Below, piece by piece: positions 23,748 to 31,714 of a stretch of 64,000 nucleotides of DNA (positions are counted from its first letter, which is position 1; every line of letters starts with the position of its first letter). Source of the stretch: UMGS1840 sp045661305 (GTDB taxonomy: Bacteria > Bacillota > Clostridia > UMGS1840); contig JAZRFJ010000028.1 of the NCBI GenBank assembly GCA_045661305.1, positions 1 through 64,000 of the forward strand. The letters are read 5' to 3'. A program made the translations under genes and the position numbers. The notes beneath the pieces were generated by a model. That model saw nothing but the letters and a program-made list of their open reading frames with translations. It was not told the DNA's origin and searched no databases.

Positions 23748-23782
23748 AATGACACTCACAAAATTTATGAGTGTCATTTTAT
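23748..23782. terminator. Terminator between SOD and abrB-like gene
   Basis: AATGACACTCA (23748-23758) pairs with TGAGTGTCATT (23768-23778), followed on the plus strand by TTATATAG. It lies between convergent genes and may serve both. Confidence 0.7.
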
Positions 23783-23797
23783 ATAGATTATTAAAAC

Positions 23798-24046
23798 CTA
23801 ATTCAATTCTGAAATTTTATCTATACAGCATTTACATATTTTTTTGTTTTCAAAGTCGATAAGGTCCTCGTCTGCCCCGCAAAATAAACAAGAAATTTCA
23901 TATTTTTTTATGATAACTTCTCCGTCATTTCCGATAAAAAATTCCAAAACATCTTCCTCCGAAACATCAAGTGCTTTTCTAATCGGCTTTGGTATAAGAA
24001 GTCTTCCAAGCGGGTCGATTTGCTTTGTTATTCCTGTTGCTTTCAT
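23798..24046 (-). CDS. AbrB/SpoVT-family transition regulator
   Basis: An 82-residue DNA-binding protein. The N-terminal swapped-hairpin domain is clear (ATGITKQIDPLGRLLIPKPIRKAL). The C-terminus has CLFC and CKCC pairs (about residues 52-77) that probably bind zinc, as in several clostridial AbrB-like proteins. I chose the ATG at 24046 because of its GGAGGAAG site; the longer form adds eight residues. AbrB-type proteins repress post-exponential and sporulation genes. It is apparently monocistronic. Confidence 0.9.
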   Translation of the reverse strand: MKATGITKQIDPLGRLLIPKPIRKALDVSEEDVLEFFIGNDGEVIIKKYEISCLFCGADEDLIDFENKKICKCCIDKISELN

Positions 24047-24184
24047 ACTTCTTCCTCCATTTTTATACATTTGTTTTCTGATTCTTTATTTTTTCTACAT
24101 TATATCATGGAAAAAGAGCGATGTCAAGGATTTTGGCAAAAAAACCCAAAATATGTAATTTTTGCCACATATTTCGACAAATTT

Positions 24185-24940
24185 CTACTTTACAACTGTC
24201 TTTAAGTATGTCAAGGTTTTTGGGACAAAGTCAATTTGCGTCAAAAAAAGTCTTTCCGAGAACGAAAAAAGCTCGTTGTGGAAAAGCTCACCGAGATTAA
24301 ATTTCAAAAAAGAACTAAGCTCAGCCTCAGTTATATACTTTATACATTTATAAGCATCAAAGCTTATTTTTTTTATGTGGTCACCCGAAACACTCATACA
24401 CTCGTCACAAGAAAGAATGTTTTCAATGAAATTATAAAAAACAAATTCGCTGTCATTAAACTTCTTCTGGCAGAACATACACTCCGACATTTCGGGAACA
24501 ACACCCAGAATAACACAAAGTCTTATTTCAAACGCAGACTTTATAAGAAGGGACGACTTAACATTATTTGAAAGTGCATATAAAGAGTTGAGAGCAAGCC
24601 TTAATATTTCTTCGTCAGGCTGTTCATAAGTACCTGTCAACCTAACTGCCTCCAAAATATAGCAACCAACGGCAAACGCAGTAATATCCTTTTTAATATC
24701 AAAAAAATTAGTAATTATATTACATTCCCTTACAGTATAAATCTGCTTGTTGCGTGTTAAGATATAATCTCCGTAGCAAAACATATTTATTCCTGCCATA
24801 TCTTTACGCTTTAAACTTTTTGCACCGGGTGCTTTTGCGTTTATAAGTCCATATTCATCTGTATAGACAGTAAGCATTTTGTCGCCCTCGTTAATCGCAG
24901 TTTCACCGACAACAATCCCTTTTGCAGTTAAAAAGTCCAA
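24185..24940 (-). CDS. recO: DNA repair protein RecO
   Basis: A 251-residue recombination mediator that helps RecR load RecA onto SSB-coated DNA. The N-terminal OB-fold (TAKGIVVGETAINEGDKMLTVYT) and the four-cysteine zinc finger (CMFC about 153-156, CDEC about 176-179) are visible. I chose the TTG at 24940 because a GGGGGTG site lies 5 nt before it. The alternative ATG at 24964 has no ribosome site and overlaps the base of a hairpin. It follows plsY on the same strand. Confidence 0.9.
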   Translation of the reverse strand: MDFLTAKGIVVGETAINEGDKMLTVYTDEYGLINAKAPGAKSLKRKDMAGINMFCYGDYILTRNKQIYTVRECNIITNFFDIKKDITAFAVGCYILEAVRLTGTYEQPDEEILRLALNSLYALSNNVKSSLLIKSAFEIRLCVILGVVPEMSECMFCQKKFNDSEFVFYNFIENILSCDECMSVSGDHIKKISFDAYKCIKYITEAELSSFLKFNLGELFHNELFSFSERLFLTQIDFVPKTLTYLKTVVK

Positions 24941-24965
24941 GAAAGCACCCCCATTATGAAACAAA

Positions 24966-24985
24966 AGGACGGAAATATCCGTCCT
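24966..24985 (-). terminator. Hairpin at the end of plsY
   Basis: A perfect AGGACGGA/TCCGTCCT stem with a 4-nt loop overlaps the plsY stop codon; on the minus strand it is followed by TTTTGTTTC. It may partly terminate der-plsY transcription before recO. Confidence 0.6.
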
Positions 24986-25598
24986 ATTTTTTCTTAAACG
25001 AAATTTTATTTTCAGTTTTAGAAAGTAATCTTTTTATATTTTGATGATGACGCACTATAATCTGAAGTGCAAGAATAATTGTTGCAATTACTATAAGTAC
25101 AATATGCTCCGAGCCTTTACAGAAAAACCATACCCAGAAAGGTGCAGAAAAAGCTGCTAAAATTGAGCCGAGTGACACAAACTTTGATAAAGCGATAACT
25201 ATAACACCTGTCAAAAATACGCATAGTCCTGCAAGCGGACTGAAGCAAAATACTGCTCCGCACGAAACGGTAACGCCTTTTCCGCCCTTAAATCCAAAAT
25301 ATACAGGATAGTTATGACCTAAGCTTGCAGTAATTGCAGCAATATACGAAGTAGGTAAATCACGCGTAAATAAATATGCAACACCGTATGCCGCAACAGC
25401 TTTGAATGTATCCATTATAAGAACTATAACAGCAGGAAGTGTCCCTAAAGTACGAAGTGTATTCGTAGCTCCTGCATTTTTACTTCCATGCTCTCTTACA
25501 TCAACTTTATAAAAAATCTTACCTATAATTATCGAAAAGTTAAGACTTCCGAACAAATAACCTACCAAAGCGGCAATAACATATAATAAATATTTCAT
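24984..25598 (-). CDS. plsY: Glycerol-3-phosphate acyltransferase PlsY
   Basis: A 204-residue integral membrane enzyme that transfers acyl groups from acyl-phosphate to glycerol 3-phosphate, the first step of phosphatidate synthesis. The three family motifs are present: GYLFGSLNFS, GSKNAGATNTLRTLG, and GHNYPVYFGFKGGKGV. About five transmembrane segments. It starts 15 nt after der. GpsA, which makes its substrate, is elsewhere in the window (35830-36828). Confidence 0.96.
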   Translation of the reverse strand: MKYLLYVIAALVGYLFGSLNFSIIIGKIFYKVDVREHGSKNAGATNTLRTLGTLPAVIVLIMDTFKAVAAYGVAYLFTRDLPTSYIAAITASLGHNYPVYFGFKGGKGVTVSCGAVFCFSPLAGLCVFLTGVIVIALSKFVSLGSILAAFSAPFWVWFFCKGSEHIVLIVIATIILALQIIVRHHQNIKRLLSKTENKISFKKK

Positions 25599-25613
25599 AG
25601 CATAAAGTCTCCT

Positions 25614-26945
25614 TTACAGCTTTTTCTTTTCGTTTCTTTCACGGATATAGAACTTTATAGGTGTTCCTGTATAATCAAATGCACTTCTTATCCTGTTTTC
25701 AAGATATCTTTCATAAGAAAAGTGCATCAATCTTACATCGTTTACAAATATTACAAACTGAGGGGGAGTAATATCTGATTGAACTCCGTATAAAATTTTA
25801 AGTCTTCTTCCTTTATCCGTAGGCGGCTGTACTCTTGCAGTTGCATCTGCAATGAGGTCATTTAACATACCTGTTGTAATTCTTCTTTTTGAATTTTCAT
25901 AAACGCGGTCAATCATTTCAAAAATGCCTTCTACTCTCTGTCCTGTCTTTGCTGAAATAAACATTGACGGAGCGTACATCATATATGGAAATTCTTCCAT
26001 TACTTCTTTTTTCATTTCGTCCATCGTGTGAGTATTTTTTTCAACGATATCCCATTTGTTTATAACAAATATTGAAGCTTTACCCTCGTTATGAGCATAT
26101 CCTGCAATCTTTGTATCCTGTTCTGTCGGACCTTCAGTTCCGTCAATAAGAATAAGACAAACATCTGCTCTTTCAACAGCAGTATATGAGCGTAAAACAG
26201 AATATTTTTCAACCTTTTCGTTAACTCTGCTTTTTCTTCTTATTCCCGCAGTATCAATAAACAAATATTTTCTTCCGTCTTTTTCGACATAGCTGTCGAT
26301 TGCATCTCTCGTTGTTCCGGGAATATTTGAAACAATCATTCTTTCTTCGCCCAAAATACAGTTTACCAAAGAAGATTTGCCTGCATTTGGTTTTCCTACG
26401 ACAGCAACCTTTATTATGTCTTCTTCCTCCTCGGAAATATCATCTGACGGAAAGCCTTTTACCACTTCGTCAAGAAGGTCACCTGTTCCCATGCCCTGAA
26501 TAGCACTTATAGCAACAGGCTCACCCATTCCAAGATTGAAAAATTCGTAATATTCCATAGGTGGCTCACCCGGAGAATCGCACTTATTAACAGCAAGGAC
26601 TATCGGTTTTTTAGATTTCATAAGTATCTTTGCAACTTCCTCATCATCAGGAAGAAGTCCTGTGCGAACATCTGTTAAAAATATAATTACATCAGCAGTT
26701 TCAATAGCTATTTCCGCCTGCGTACGCATCATAGCTGTTATTTCATCATCGCTGTCAGGCTCAATACCGCCTGTGTCAATAAGAAGAAAGGCTTTGTCAA
26801 GCCACTGTGCCTCGGACATTATTCTGTCTCTTGTTACACCAGGAGTATCTTCAACTATTGAAACCCTCTTCCCCACTATTCTGTTAAAAAGCTGAGATTT
26901 ACCCACATTTGGGCGTCCTACTATTGCAACTATCGGTTTTGACAT
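25614..26945 (-). CDS. der: Ribosome-assembly GTPase Der (EngA)
   Basis: A 443-residue protein with two tandem GTPase domains and a C-terminal KH-like domain, required for 50S subunit maturation. The P-loops are GRPNVGKS (about 8-15) and GKPNAGKS (about 181-188); NKCD and NKWD motifs follow. The ATG at 26945 (MSKPIVAIVG) has an AAAGGA site; an upstream TTG would add three residues. It is followed closely by plsY. Confidence 0.97.
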   Translation of the reverse strand: MSKPIVAIVGRPNVGKSQLFNRIVGKRVSIVEDTPGVTRDRIMSEAQWLDKAFLLIDTGGIEPDSDDEITAMMRTQAEIAIETADVIIFLTDVRTGLLPDDEEVAKILMKSKKPIVLAVNKCDSPGEPPMEYYEFFNLGMGEPVAISAIQGMGTGDLLDEVVKGFPSDDISEEEEDIIKVAVVGKPNAGKSSLVNCILGEERMIVSNIPGTTRDAIDSYVEKDGRKYLFIDTAGIRRKSRVNEKVEKYSVLRSYTAVERADVCLILIDGTEGPTEQDTKIAGYAHNEGKASIFVINKWDIVEKNTHTMDEMKKEVMEEFPYMMYAPSMFISAKTGQRVEGIFEMIDRVYENSKRRITTGMLNDLIADATARVQPPTDKGRRLKILYGVQSDITPPQFVIFVNDVRLMHFSYERYLENRIRSAFDYTGTPIKFYIRERNEKKKL

Positions 26946-26976
26946 ACTTCTCAATCCTTTCTTTTCATCTTAATTC

Positions 26977-27009
26977 TTACTTTATTTTATTTAAAAATTC
27001 TTTCATATC
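26977..27009 (-). pseudogene. Detached 3' end of a second sugar-kinase gene
   Basis: On the minus strand, codons for MKEFLNKIK and a stop match the end of the intact kinase (MKEFLDSIK and stop) at 27 of 30 bases, and a downstream ATTAAGA is also shared. The intact 3' end is about 200 nt away in the same orientation, with a GC-rich hairpin element between the two. No kinase motif remains. The match is short, so homology is likely but not certain. Confidence 0.5.
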
Positions 27010-27071
27010 AGCCATCGGAGTGATGGAGCGTTTATAATTTGTATTAATAAATAAAACTGTATTTTTCTCTA

Positions 27072-27145
27072 TAGGGGGATGGGGGAACCTTTCGGTGTTT
27101 CCCCTTTGTCCCCCTATGACCCCTATCCCCCTCCTAGCGATCGCT
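27072..27145 (-). repeat. GC-rich hairpin element with G-quadruplex potential
   Basis: In an AT-rich setting this stretch is mostly G and C. TAGGGGGA (27072-27079) pairs with TCCCCCTA (27109-27116), with an inner GGGGAA/TTCCCC pairing. The same G-rich arm can instead pair with 27120-27132. The minus strand has four G-runs (27127-27131, 27120-27123, 27110-27114, 27101-27104) separated by 3-5 nt. AGCGATCGCT (27136-27145) is a perfect palindrome. It lies between pfkB-type kinase and der. Confidence 0.65.
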
Positions 27146-27182
27146 CAATCGCCGCGAGGCTGAATGTCTTAATTTTATATGT

Positions 27183-28058
27183 TTACTTTATACTATCTAA
27201 AAATTCTTTCATGTTACTTGGTACTGCCTCTTTGTTTGAAACAACAAATCCGCTTACCTGCGAAGCGAAGTCCATACAGGTACACAAATCGTTTCCATTA
27301 AAATATTTAAAGAGAAACGCTGCTCCAAAGCTATCTCCTGCACCTACGGTTGAAACTACCTCAACCTTTTCTGCCTTACAAATAAGCACTTTGTCATTTT
27401 TTATATCATACGCATATGAGCCGTCTTTTCCTGCAGTAATTATTATAATTTCAAGTTTGGGGAACTTCTCTTTTAATCTTACAAAGGCATCTTTTACTCC
27501 GTATATTTCTCCAAACACAAGCTTACACACAATTGGAAGCTCCTCATCGCTTATTTTAACGATATCGGAATTTTCAAGACATAACATTACACTTTCCTTT
27601 GAATAAAAAGGAGGTCTTATGTTAAGGTCTGTATATATTTTCCTGATTTTCTCGCTTTTTATAACCTTTTTTATCGCATCAGTATTATGTTTCCCACGCA
27701 AAGCCAGAGTTCCGAACACCAACACATCAAATTCTTCATTTAAAGTATCAGCATCAATATAATCATAAGCTACATCATTTTTTAAATCATATGACGGAAC
27801 AAAATTCTTATCAAGTGTGACATCGCATCTGCCTGTAATCTTATCATTAAGTCTTGCGATATATTTTGTGTTTATACCCATAGACTTCATTTCTTCTACT
27901 GCTTTTTTTCCTAAATCGTCTTCACCGACAGCAGACATAACAAAAGCTTCACCACCTAATAAAGAAAAGTGGGACGCTAAATTAAGCGGTGCACCGCCAA
28001 TGCAAGATTTGTCAGGATAAACATCGTATAAAACTTCTCCGAAAGATAACAACTTCAT
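27183..28058 (-). CDS. PfkB-family carbohydrate kinase (fructokinase-like)
   Basis: A 291-residue ribokinase-fold sugar kinase. The substrate-binding start is GEVLYDVYPDKSCIGGAPLNLASHFSLLGG; the ATP and anion-hole signature with the catalytic Asp is STVGAGDSFGAAFLF. The GGAPLN motif is most like fructokinases. Length is typical. No sugar transporter or regulator is adjacent, so the substrate stays open. The 3' end appears to be duplicated downstream at 26977. Confidence 0.9.
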   Translation of the reverse strand: MKLLSFGEVLYDVYPDKSCIGGAPLNLASHFSLLGGEAFVMSAVGEDDLGKKAVEEMKSMGINTKYIARLNDKITGRCDVTLDKNFVPSYDLKNDVAYDYIDADTLNEEFDVLVFGTLALRGKHNTDAIKKVIKSEKIRKIYTDLNIRPPFYSKESVMLCLENSDIVKISDEELPIVCKLVFGEIYGVKDAFVRLKEKFPKLEIIIITAGKDGSYAYDIKNDKVLICKAEKVEVVSTVGAGDSFGAAFLFKYFNGNDLCTCMDFASQVSGFVVSNKEAVPSNMKEFLDSIK

Positions 28059-28084
28059 AGCTGTTTTTCCCTTTCTTATATATT

Positions 28085-29371
28085 CTACAAATATAAATTT
28101 TTAAGTAATTCTCCACCGTCAGCCTCGCACACAATAACCTCGCATGAAAGTGCCTTTTCAATATCCGCTTTTGTAAAATCGTCAAGTGTTACATCGCCCT
28201 GTGCACGAAACATATTTTTAGGGAGTAAAAGTTTTTCTATTTTCTTTATTTTTAACTGTTCTATAACATCTGTTGCGGTAAGTAAACCCGAAACAGTTAT
28301 ATTCTCACCAAAAAAGTTGTTTTTAATTTTTATCGTTTCAATATTACTTTCAAATTTTTCATTAAAATCATCAACAAGCTTTTTCACCGTATCATACGCG
28401 GCATAGCCTGTTACAACAACTTTGTTTTCTATTTTCTTTTTTCTGTTTTTCAGACAAAATCTTTCAAGATTAAATTCATCTTTTAAAGATGCTATCATCC
28501 CAACCCCGTTTTCAATCTGCGGAAAGTCATCATAATACTCAATATTGGGTATAGGGATTTCACCCTTTATAAAAAATTCATCTGCAGGATACACAAATCT
28601 GCAGCCTCTTTCCTTATACGAAATATCACCGTATTTATTTATAGTGTTTATAACGCAAATACAATCTTCTTTTGTAAAAAGCTCTACTTCAGTAAGCTTT
28701 TCTCTATATTTCGTCTGTCCCATAGGAACAACTGAAACACTGTTTACACCTAAATCATATAAATCCTTTAAAGATGTTTCCAAGTGTTCTTTATCATTCC
28801 AGCCTTTGCACAAAACAATCTGTGCATTGACCGTAATATTATTATCAATAAGTCTTTTTATTTTTTCTTTTATTCCGCCTGCAAAGCGGTTATTAAGCAT
28901 TTTCTTTCTCAAATCATCTTCTGTTGAATGAACAGAAACATTAACAGGAGAAAGGTGCATTTTTATTATATTTTCAAATTCATCATCTTTCATATTTGTA
29001 AAAGTGACATAATTCCCTGTTAAAAACGACAGTCTTGTATCGTCATCCTTGAAATAAAGCGGTTCACGCATACCTTTTGGAAGCTGGTCAATAAAGCAGA
29101 AAATACATTTATTGTGACAGCTTTTCGGGTTTTCTACCATAGGACCGTTGTTTATTATCCCGATATCCTCATAGTTATTGTGTATTGTTACAATATAATT
29201 TTTGTTATCGGGTTTTAGGACATTAAGTGTTACCTTTTTGTCACAGATTAGATATCCGTACATAAGACCATCGGTAACTTCTTTGGAATTTATATGCGTA
29301 ATAAAGTCGCCTTTTCTTATATGCTTTTTATACGCAAGGCTGTTTTTTATAACATCTTCAACATAATACAT
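28085..29371 (-). CDS. DUF512 radical-SAM-like protein with PDZ-like N-terminus
   Basis: A 428-residue protein of the DUF512 family. Residues about 1-65 resemble a PDZ domain (KKHIRKGDFITHINSKEV). Cys85, Cys89 and Cys92 (CHNKCIFC) form the CxxxCxxC motif of radical SAM enzymes, followed by IDQLPKGMREPLYFKDDDTRLSF, a family signature. The C-terminal DUF512 domain begins about residue 290. The reaction is unknown. ATG with a GGAGGGA site. It lies between the rpmF terminator and the kinase gene, 26 nt before the latter, so it is probably co-transcribed with it. Confidence 0.92.
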   Translation of the reverse strand: MYYVEDVIKNSLAYKKHIRKGDFITHINSKEVTDGLMYGYLICDKKVTLNVLKPDNKNYIVTIHNNYEDIGIINNGPMVENPKSCHNKCIFCFIDQLPKGMREPLYFKDDDTRLSFLTGNYVTFTNMKDDEFENIIKMHLSPVNVSVHSTEDDLRKKMLNNRFAGGIKEKIKRLIDNNITVNAQIVLCKGWNDKEHLETSLKDLYDLGVNSVSVVPMGQTKYREKLTEVELFTKEDCICVINTINKYGDISYKERGCRFVYPADEFFIKGEIPIPNIEYYDDFPQIENGVGMIASLKDEFNLERFCLKNRKKKIENKVVVTGYAAYDTVKKLVDDFNEKFESNIETIKIKNNFFGENITVSGLLTATDVIEQLKIKKIEKLLLPKNMFRAQGDVTLDDFTKADIEKALSCEVIVCEADGGELLKNLYL

Positions 29372-29395
29372 ATAAATCCCTCCAAAATATAAAAT

Positions 29396-29427
29396 GACGG
29401 GGAACTTAGAACATAAGTATCCCCGTC
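29396..29427 (-). terminator. rpmF terminator
   Basis: GACGGGGA/TCCCCGTC with an inner ACTTA/TAAGT extension, followed on the minus strand by ATTTTATATTTT, 12 nt after the rpmF stop. Confidence 0.85.
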
Positions 29428-29438
29428 TAGCTAAAATA

Positions 29439-29615
29439 TTAATCTACTTTAACTACTTCTCTACCTTTGTAATATCCACAAGCTTTACAAACTCTGTGTG
29501 GTAATGTCAATTCCTGACAATGTGGACATTTAACAAGTCCCGGAACACTAAGTTTCCAATTTGCTCTTCTTTTGTCTCTTCTTGCTTTAGAAACTTTTCT
29601 CTTTGGTACAGCCAT
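29439..29615 (-). CDS. rpmF: 50S ribosomal protein L32
   Basis: A 58-residue basic ribosomal protein starting MAVPKRKVSKARRDKRRANW, the universal L32 start. Two CxxC pairs (CPHC at 30-33 and CKAC at 43-46) make it a zinc-binding C+ form. The ATG has a perfect GGAGGTG site. It is 48 nt downstream of the yceD-type gene, the usual order. Confidence 0.98.
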   Translation of the reverse strand: MAVPKRKVSKARRDKRRANWKLSVPGLVKCPHCQELTLPHRVCKACGYYKGREVVKVD

Positions 29616-29663
29616 TTTCTACACCTCCTGAGTGTATATAATAATTTTTTAAACAAATGTAAG

Positions 29664-30179
29664 TTAGTTTTTGAAAAAGTCCTTCAATTTCTCAAGTCTT
29701 GGGTCAATTTCATCATCGGTGCAATCACAAGTCTTAAAGTTAAGATTTAAGCCGCATTTTGAACATAAACCCTTGCAGTCATCTTTACAGATATGTTTTT
29801 CAAGTGTAAGCTGATATATATATTTAAAAATCGCTTCAACTAAAAAAACCTTATTCCCTGCATATGAAATATACTCATCAGCCTCAAAATCTGAATTTTC
29901 TTTTGCTATAACCTCGTCAATTTCAAGACAAAATTCCTTAGTGAAATCGTCTAAACAACGGTCGCAAGCAAAATATAATAAAAAGCTTACAGTACCTTTC
30001 AAAAACAAGTTGCCCGACAGATTTGTAATATTTCCACTTAAAGACACATCGCTTGCAAGCGGAAGCGTTCTTTCAACCTCATAAAAAACTTCTTTCGGGT
30101 AAGTTTTGTTAACGTCCAAAACTGCCCCCTCAGCCTTTGTTATAGAGGACAGGTCAATATATAAAGCATTATCTTGCAT
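29664..30179 (-). CDS. YceD/DUF177 family protein
   Basis: A 171-residue member of DUF177, the family almost always encoded next to rpmF and implicated in 23S rRNA accumulation. The conserved CDRCLDDF and a C-terminal CSKCGLNL motif with flanking cysteines (CKDDCKGLC) are visible. ATG with a GGAGG site. It is co-transcribed with rpmF from the promoter at 30265-30293. Confidence 0.93.
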   Translation of the reverse strand: MQDNALYIDLSSITKAEGAVLDVNKTYPKEVFYEVERTLPLASDVSLSGNITNLSGNLFLKGTVSFLLYFACDRCLDDFTKEFCLEIDEVIAKENSDFEADEYISYAGNKVFLVEAIFKYIYQLTLEKHICKDDCKGLCSKCGLNLNFKTCDCTDDEIDPRLEKLKDFFKN

Positions 30180-30264
30180 AATTTACCTCCCCATTCAATA
30201 AAAGAACTGTTAATCTTGTTAATCTAAGTTGAAAAAATTAACAACTGACAGACATACAACTAAT

Positions 30265-30293
30265 ATAATACATAATTTTTGCCATTTTGTCAA
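30265..30293 (-). promoter_or_regulatory. Promoter of the yceD-rpmF unit
   Basis: Minus strand: TTGACA (30288-30293), 17-nt spacer, TATTAT (30265-30270). Confidence 0.75.
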
Positions 30294-30348
30294 GAGTTTT
30301 TTTGAAAAAACTTATCAAATAGACTATTTTACGACCAAAAAACCAAAT

Positions 30349-31530
30349 TTATATTAATTTTTGTGTTTCAAGTGCAATCATAAGCTCTTCATTTGTAGGA
30401 ATAACAAGAGTTTTAACTTTTGCACCCTCTTTTGTAATATCAACAGTACCTCTTGTGCTGTTCTTATCCTGGTCGATTTCTATTCCCATAAACTCAAGAC
30501 CTGAAACTATGTCAGCTCTCATTTTTGCATCGTTTTCACCAATACCGGCTGTAAATACAACTGCATCTACTCCGCCCATTGCTGCAGCATATGCACCTAT
30601 ATATTTTTTAACACCGTATTCAAATATTTCAAGCGCAAGTGCACATCTTTCATCGCCTGCTTCTTTTCCTGCACACAAATCTCTGAAGTCTGATGATTTT
30701 CCTGAAATACCTAAAACTCCTGATTCTTTGTTAAGAATTGTGAGCACTTCTGATACTGAAATACCTCTCTTATTAGCAATAAACTCAACTATTGCAGGGT
30801 CTAAATCTCCAGAACGGGTTCCCATTGCTATACCTGCAAGCGGTGTAAGTCCCATTGTTGTATCAACTGATTTTCCGCCGTTTACAGCAGTTATTGAGGA
30901 ACCGTTTCCTAAATGACAGGTAACAATTTTGAGATCTTTAGCATCTTTTCCAAGATACTCTGCAGCTTTCATTGATACATACTTATGGCTTGTTCCATGA
31001 AAACCGTATCTTCTGATACCATACTCCTTATAAAACTCGTAAGGAAGTGCATATATATATGCTTTTTGAGGCATTGACTGATGGAAAGCAGTATCAAACA
31101 CGCCAACCTGTGGAACATTCGGAAGAATTTTTTTGCATGCTTCAATACCGATTATGTTCGGAGGATTGTGAAGCGGAGCAAGCTCGATACATTCATCAAG
31201 TGCATTCATAACTGCTTCTGTGATAACACATGAGCCGTTGAATTTCTCACCGCCGTGAACAACTCTGTGTCCAATAGCATTGATTTCTTCCATAGATGAG
31301 ATAACACCCATTTCTTTATCTGTAAGGCTGTTAAGAACAGCGTTTATAGCATCGCTATGGTCTTTTAAAGGAAGCTCTTTTTCAAACTTCTGTCCGTCTT
31401 TTTCATGCTTTAATTTTCCGTCTATACCTATTCTTTCGCATAAGCCTTTAGCCATAACTGTTTCATTATCCATATTTATAAGCTGATATTTAAGTGATGA
31501 GCTTCCGGCATTGATTACTAATACTTTCAT
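30349..31530 (-). CDS. ackA: Acetate kinase
   Basis: A 393-residue enzyme that converts acetyl phosphate and ADP to acetate and ATP, the energy-conserving step of acetate fermentation. Signatures: VLVINAGSSSLKYQL at the start, GHRVVHGG, the VFDTAFHQSMP loop, RRYGFHGTSHKYV, and GLTPLAGIAMGTRSGDLDP. Full length for the family. It lies downstream of pta on the same strand, separated by a structured 184-nt interval. Confidence 0.98.
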   Translation of the reverse strand: MKVLVINAGSSSLKYQLINMDNETVMAKGLCERIGIDGKLKHEKDGQKFEKELPLKDHSDAINAVLNSLTDKEMGVISSMEEINAIGHRVVHGGEKFNGSCVITEAVMNALDECIELAPLHNPPNIIGIEACKKILPNVPQVGVFDTAFHQSMPQKAYIYALPYEFYKEYGIRRYGFHGTSHKYVSMKAAEYLGKDAKDLKIVTCHLGNGSSITAVNGGKSVDTTMGLTPLAGIAMGTRSGDLDPAIVEFIANKRGISVSEVLTILNKESGVLGISGKSSDFRDLCAGKEAGDERCALALEIFEYGVKKYIGAYAAAMGGVDAVVFTAGIGENDAKMRADIVSGLEFMGIEIDQDKNSTRGTVDITKEGAKVKTLVIPTNEELMIALETQKLI

Positions 31531-31604
31531 TTTTTATTTTTCCTTTCTTTTTCTCTCTTTTTTCTTTTGTATTTATTTGTGTAATGCTTAAATTTTAACT
31601 TGGA

Positions 31605-31703
31605 TTTTGGATGAGAAAATTTGACTTTCGAGGAAGCTTGCCGCAGGTGTATATAGATACATCGAGGAAAAGCTGACGATGAAAACGAATTTTATCGCCA
31701 AAA
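31605..31703. repeat. Imperfect inverted-repeat element between pta and ackA
   Basis: A 99-nt element bounded by TTTTGG and CCAAAA that can fold nearly end to end: GAGAAAATT with AATTTTATC, TTTCG..AAGCTT with AAGCT..CGATGAAA, and a GTGTAT/ATACAT apex. Its base composition and structure differ from the flanking poly-T tract. It resembles a dispersed intergenic element rather than a gene. No second copy was found in this window. Confidence 0.5.
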
Positions 31704-31714
31704 GCCAATTAAAA

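Noticed and set aside
27079..27606. A 175-codon plus-strand ORF beginning in the GC-rich element
   Set aside because: Almost all of it is antisense to the sugar kinase; the start is inside the hairpin element and no ribosome site is present.
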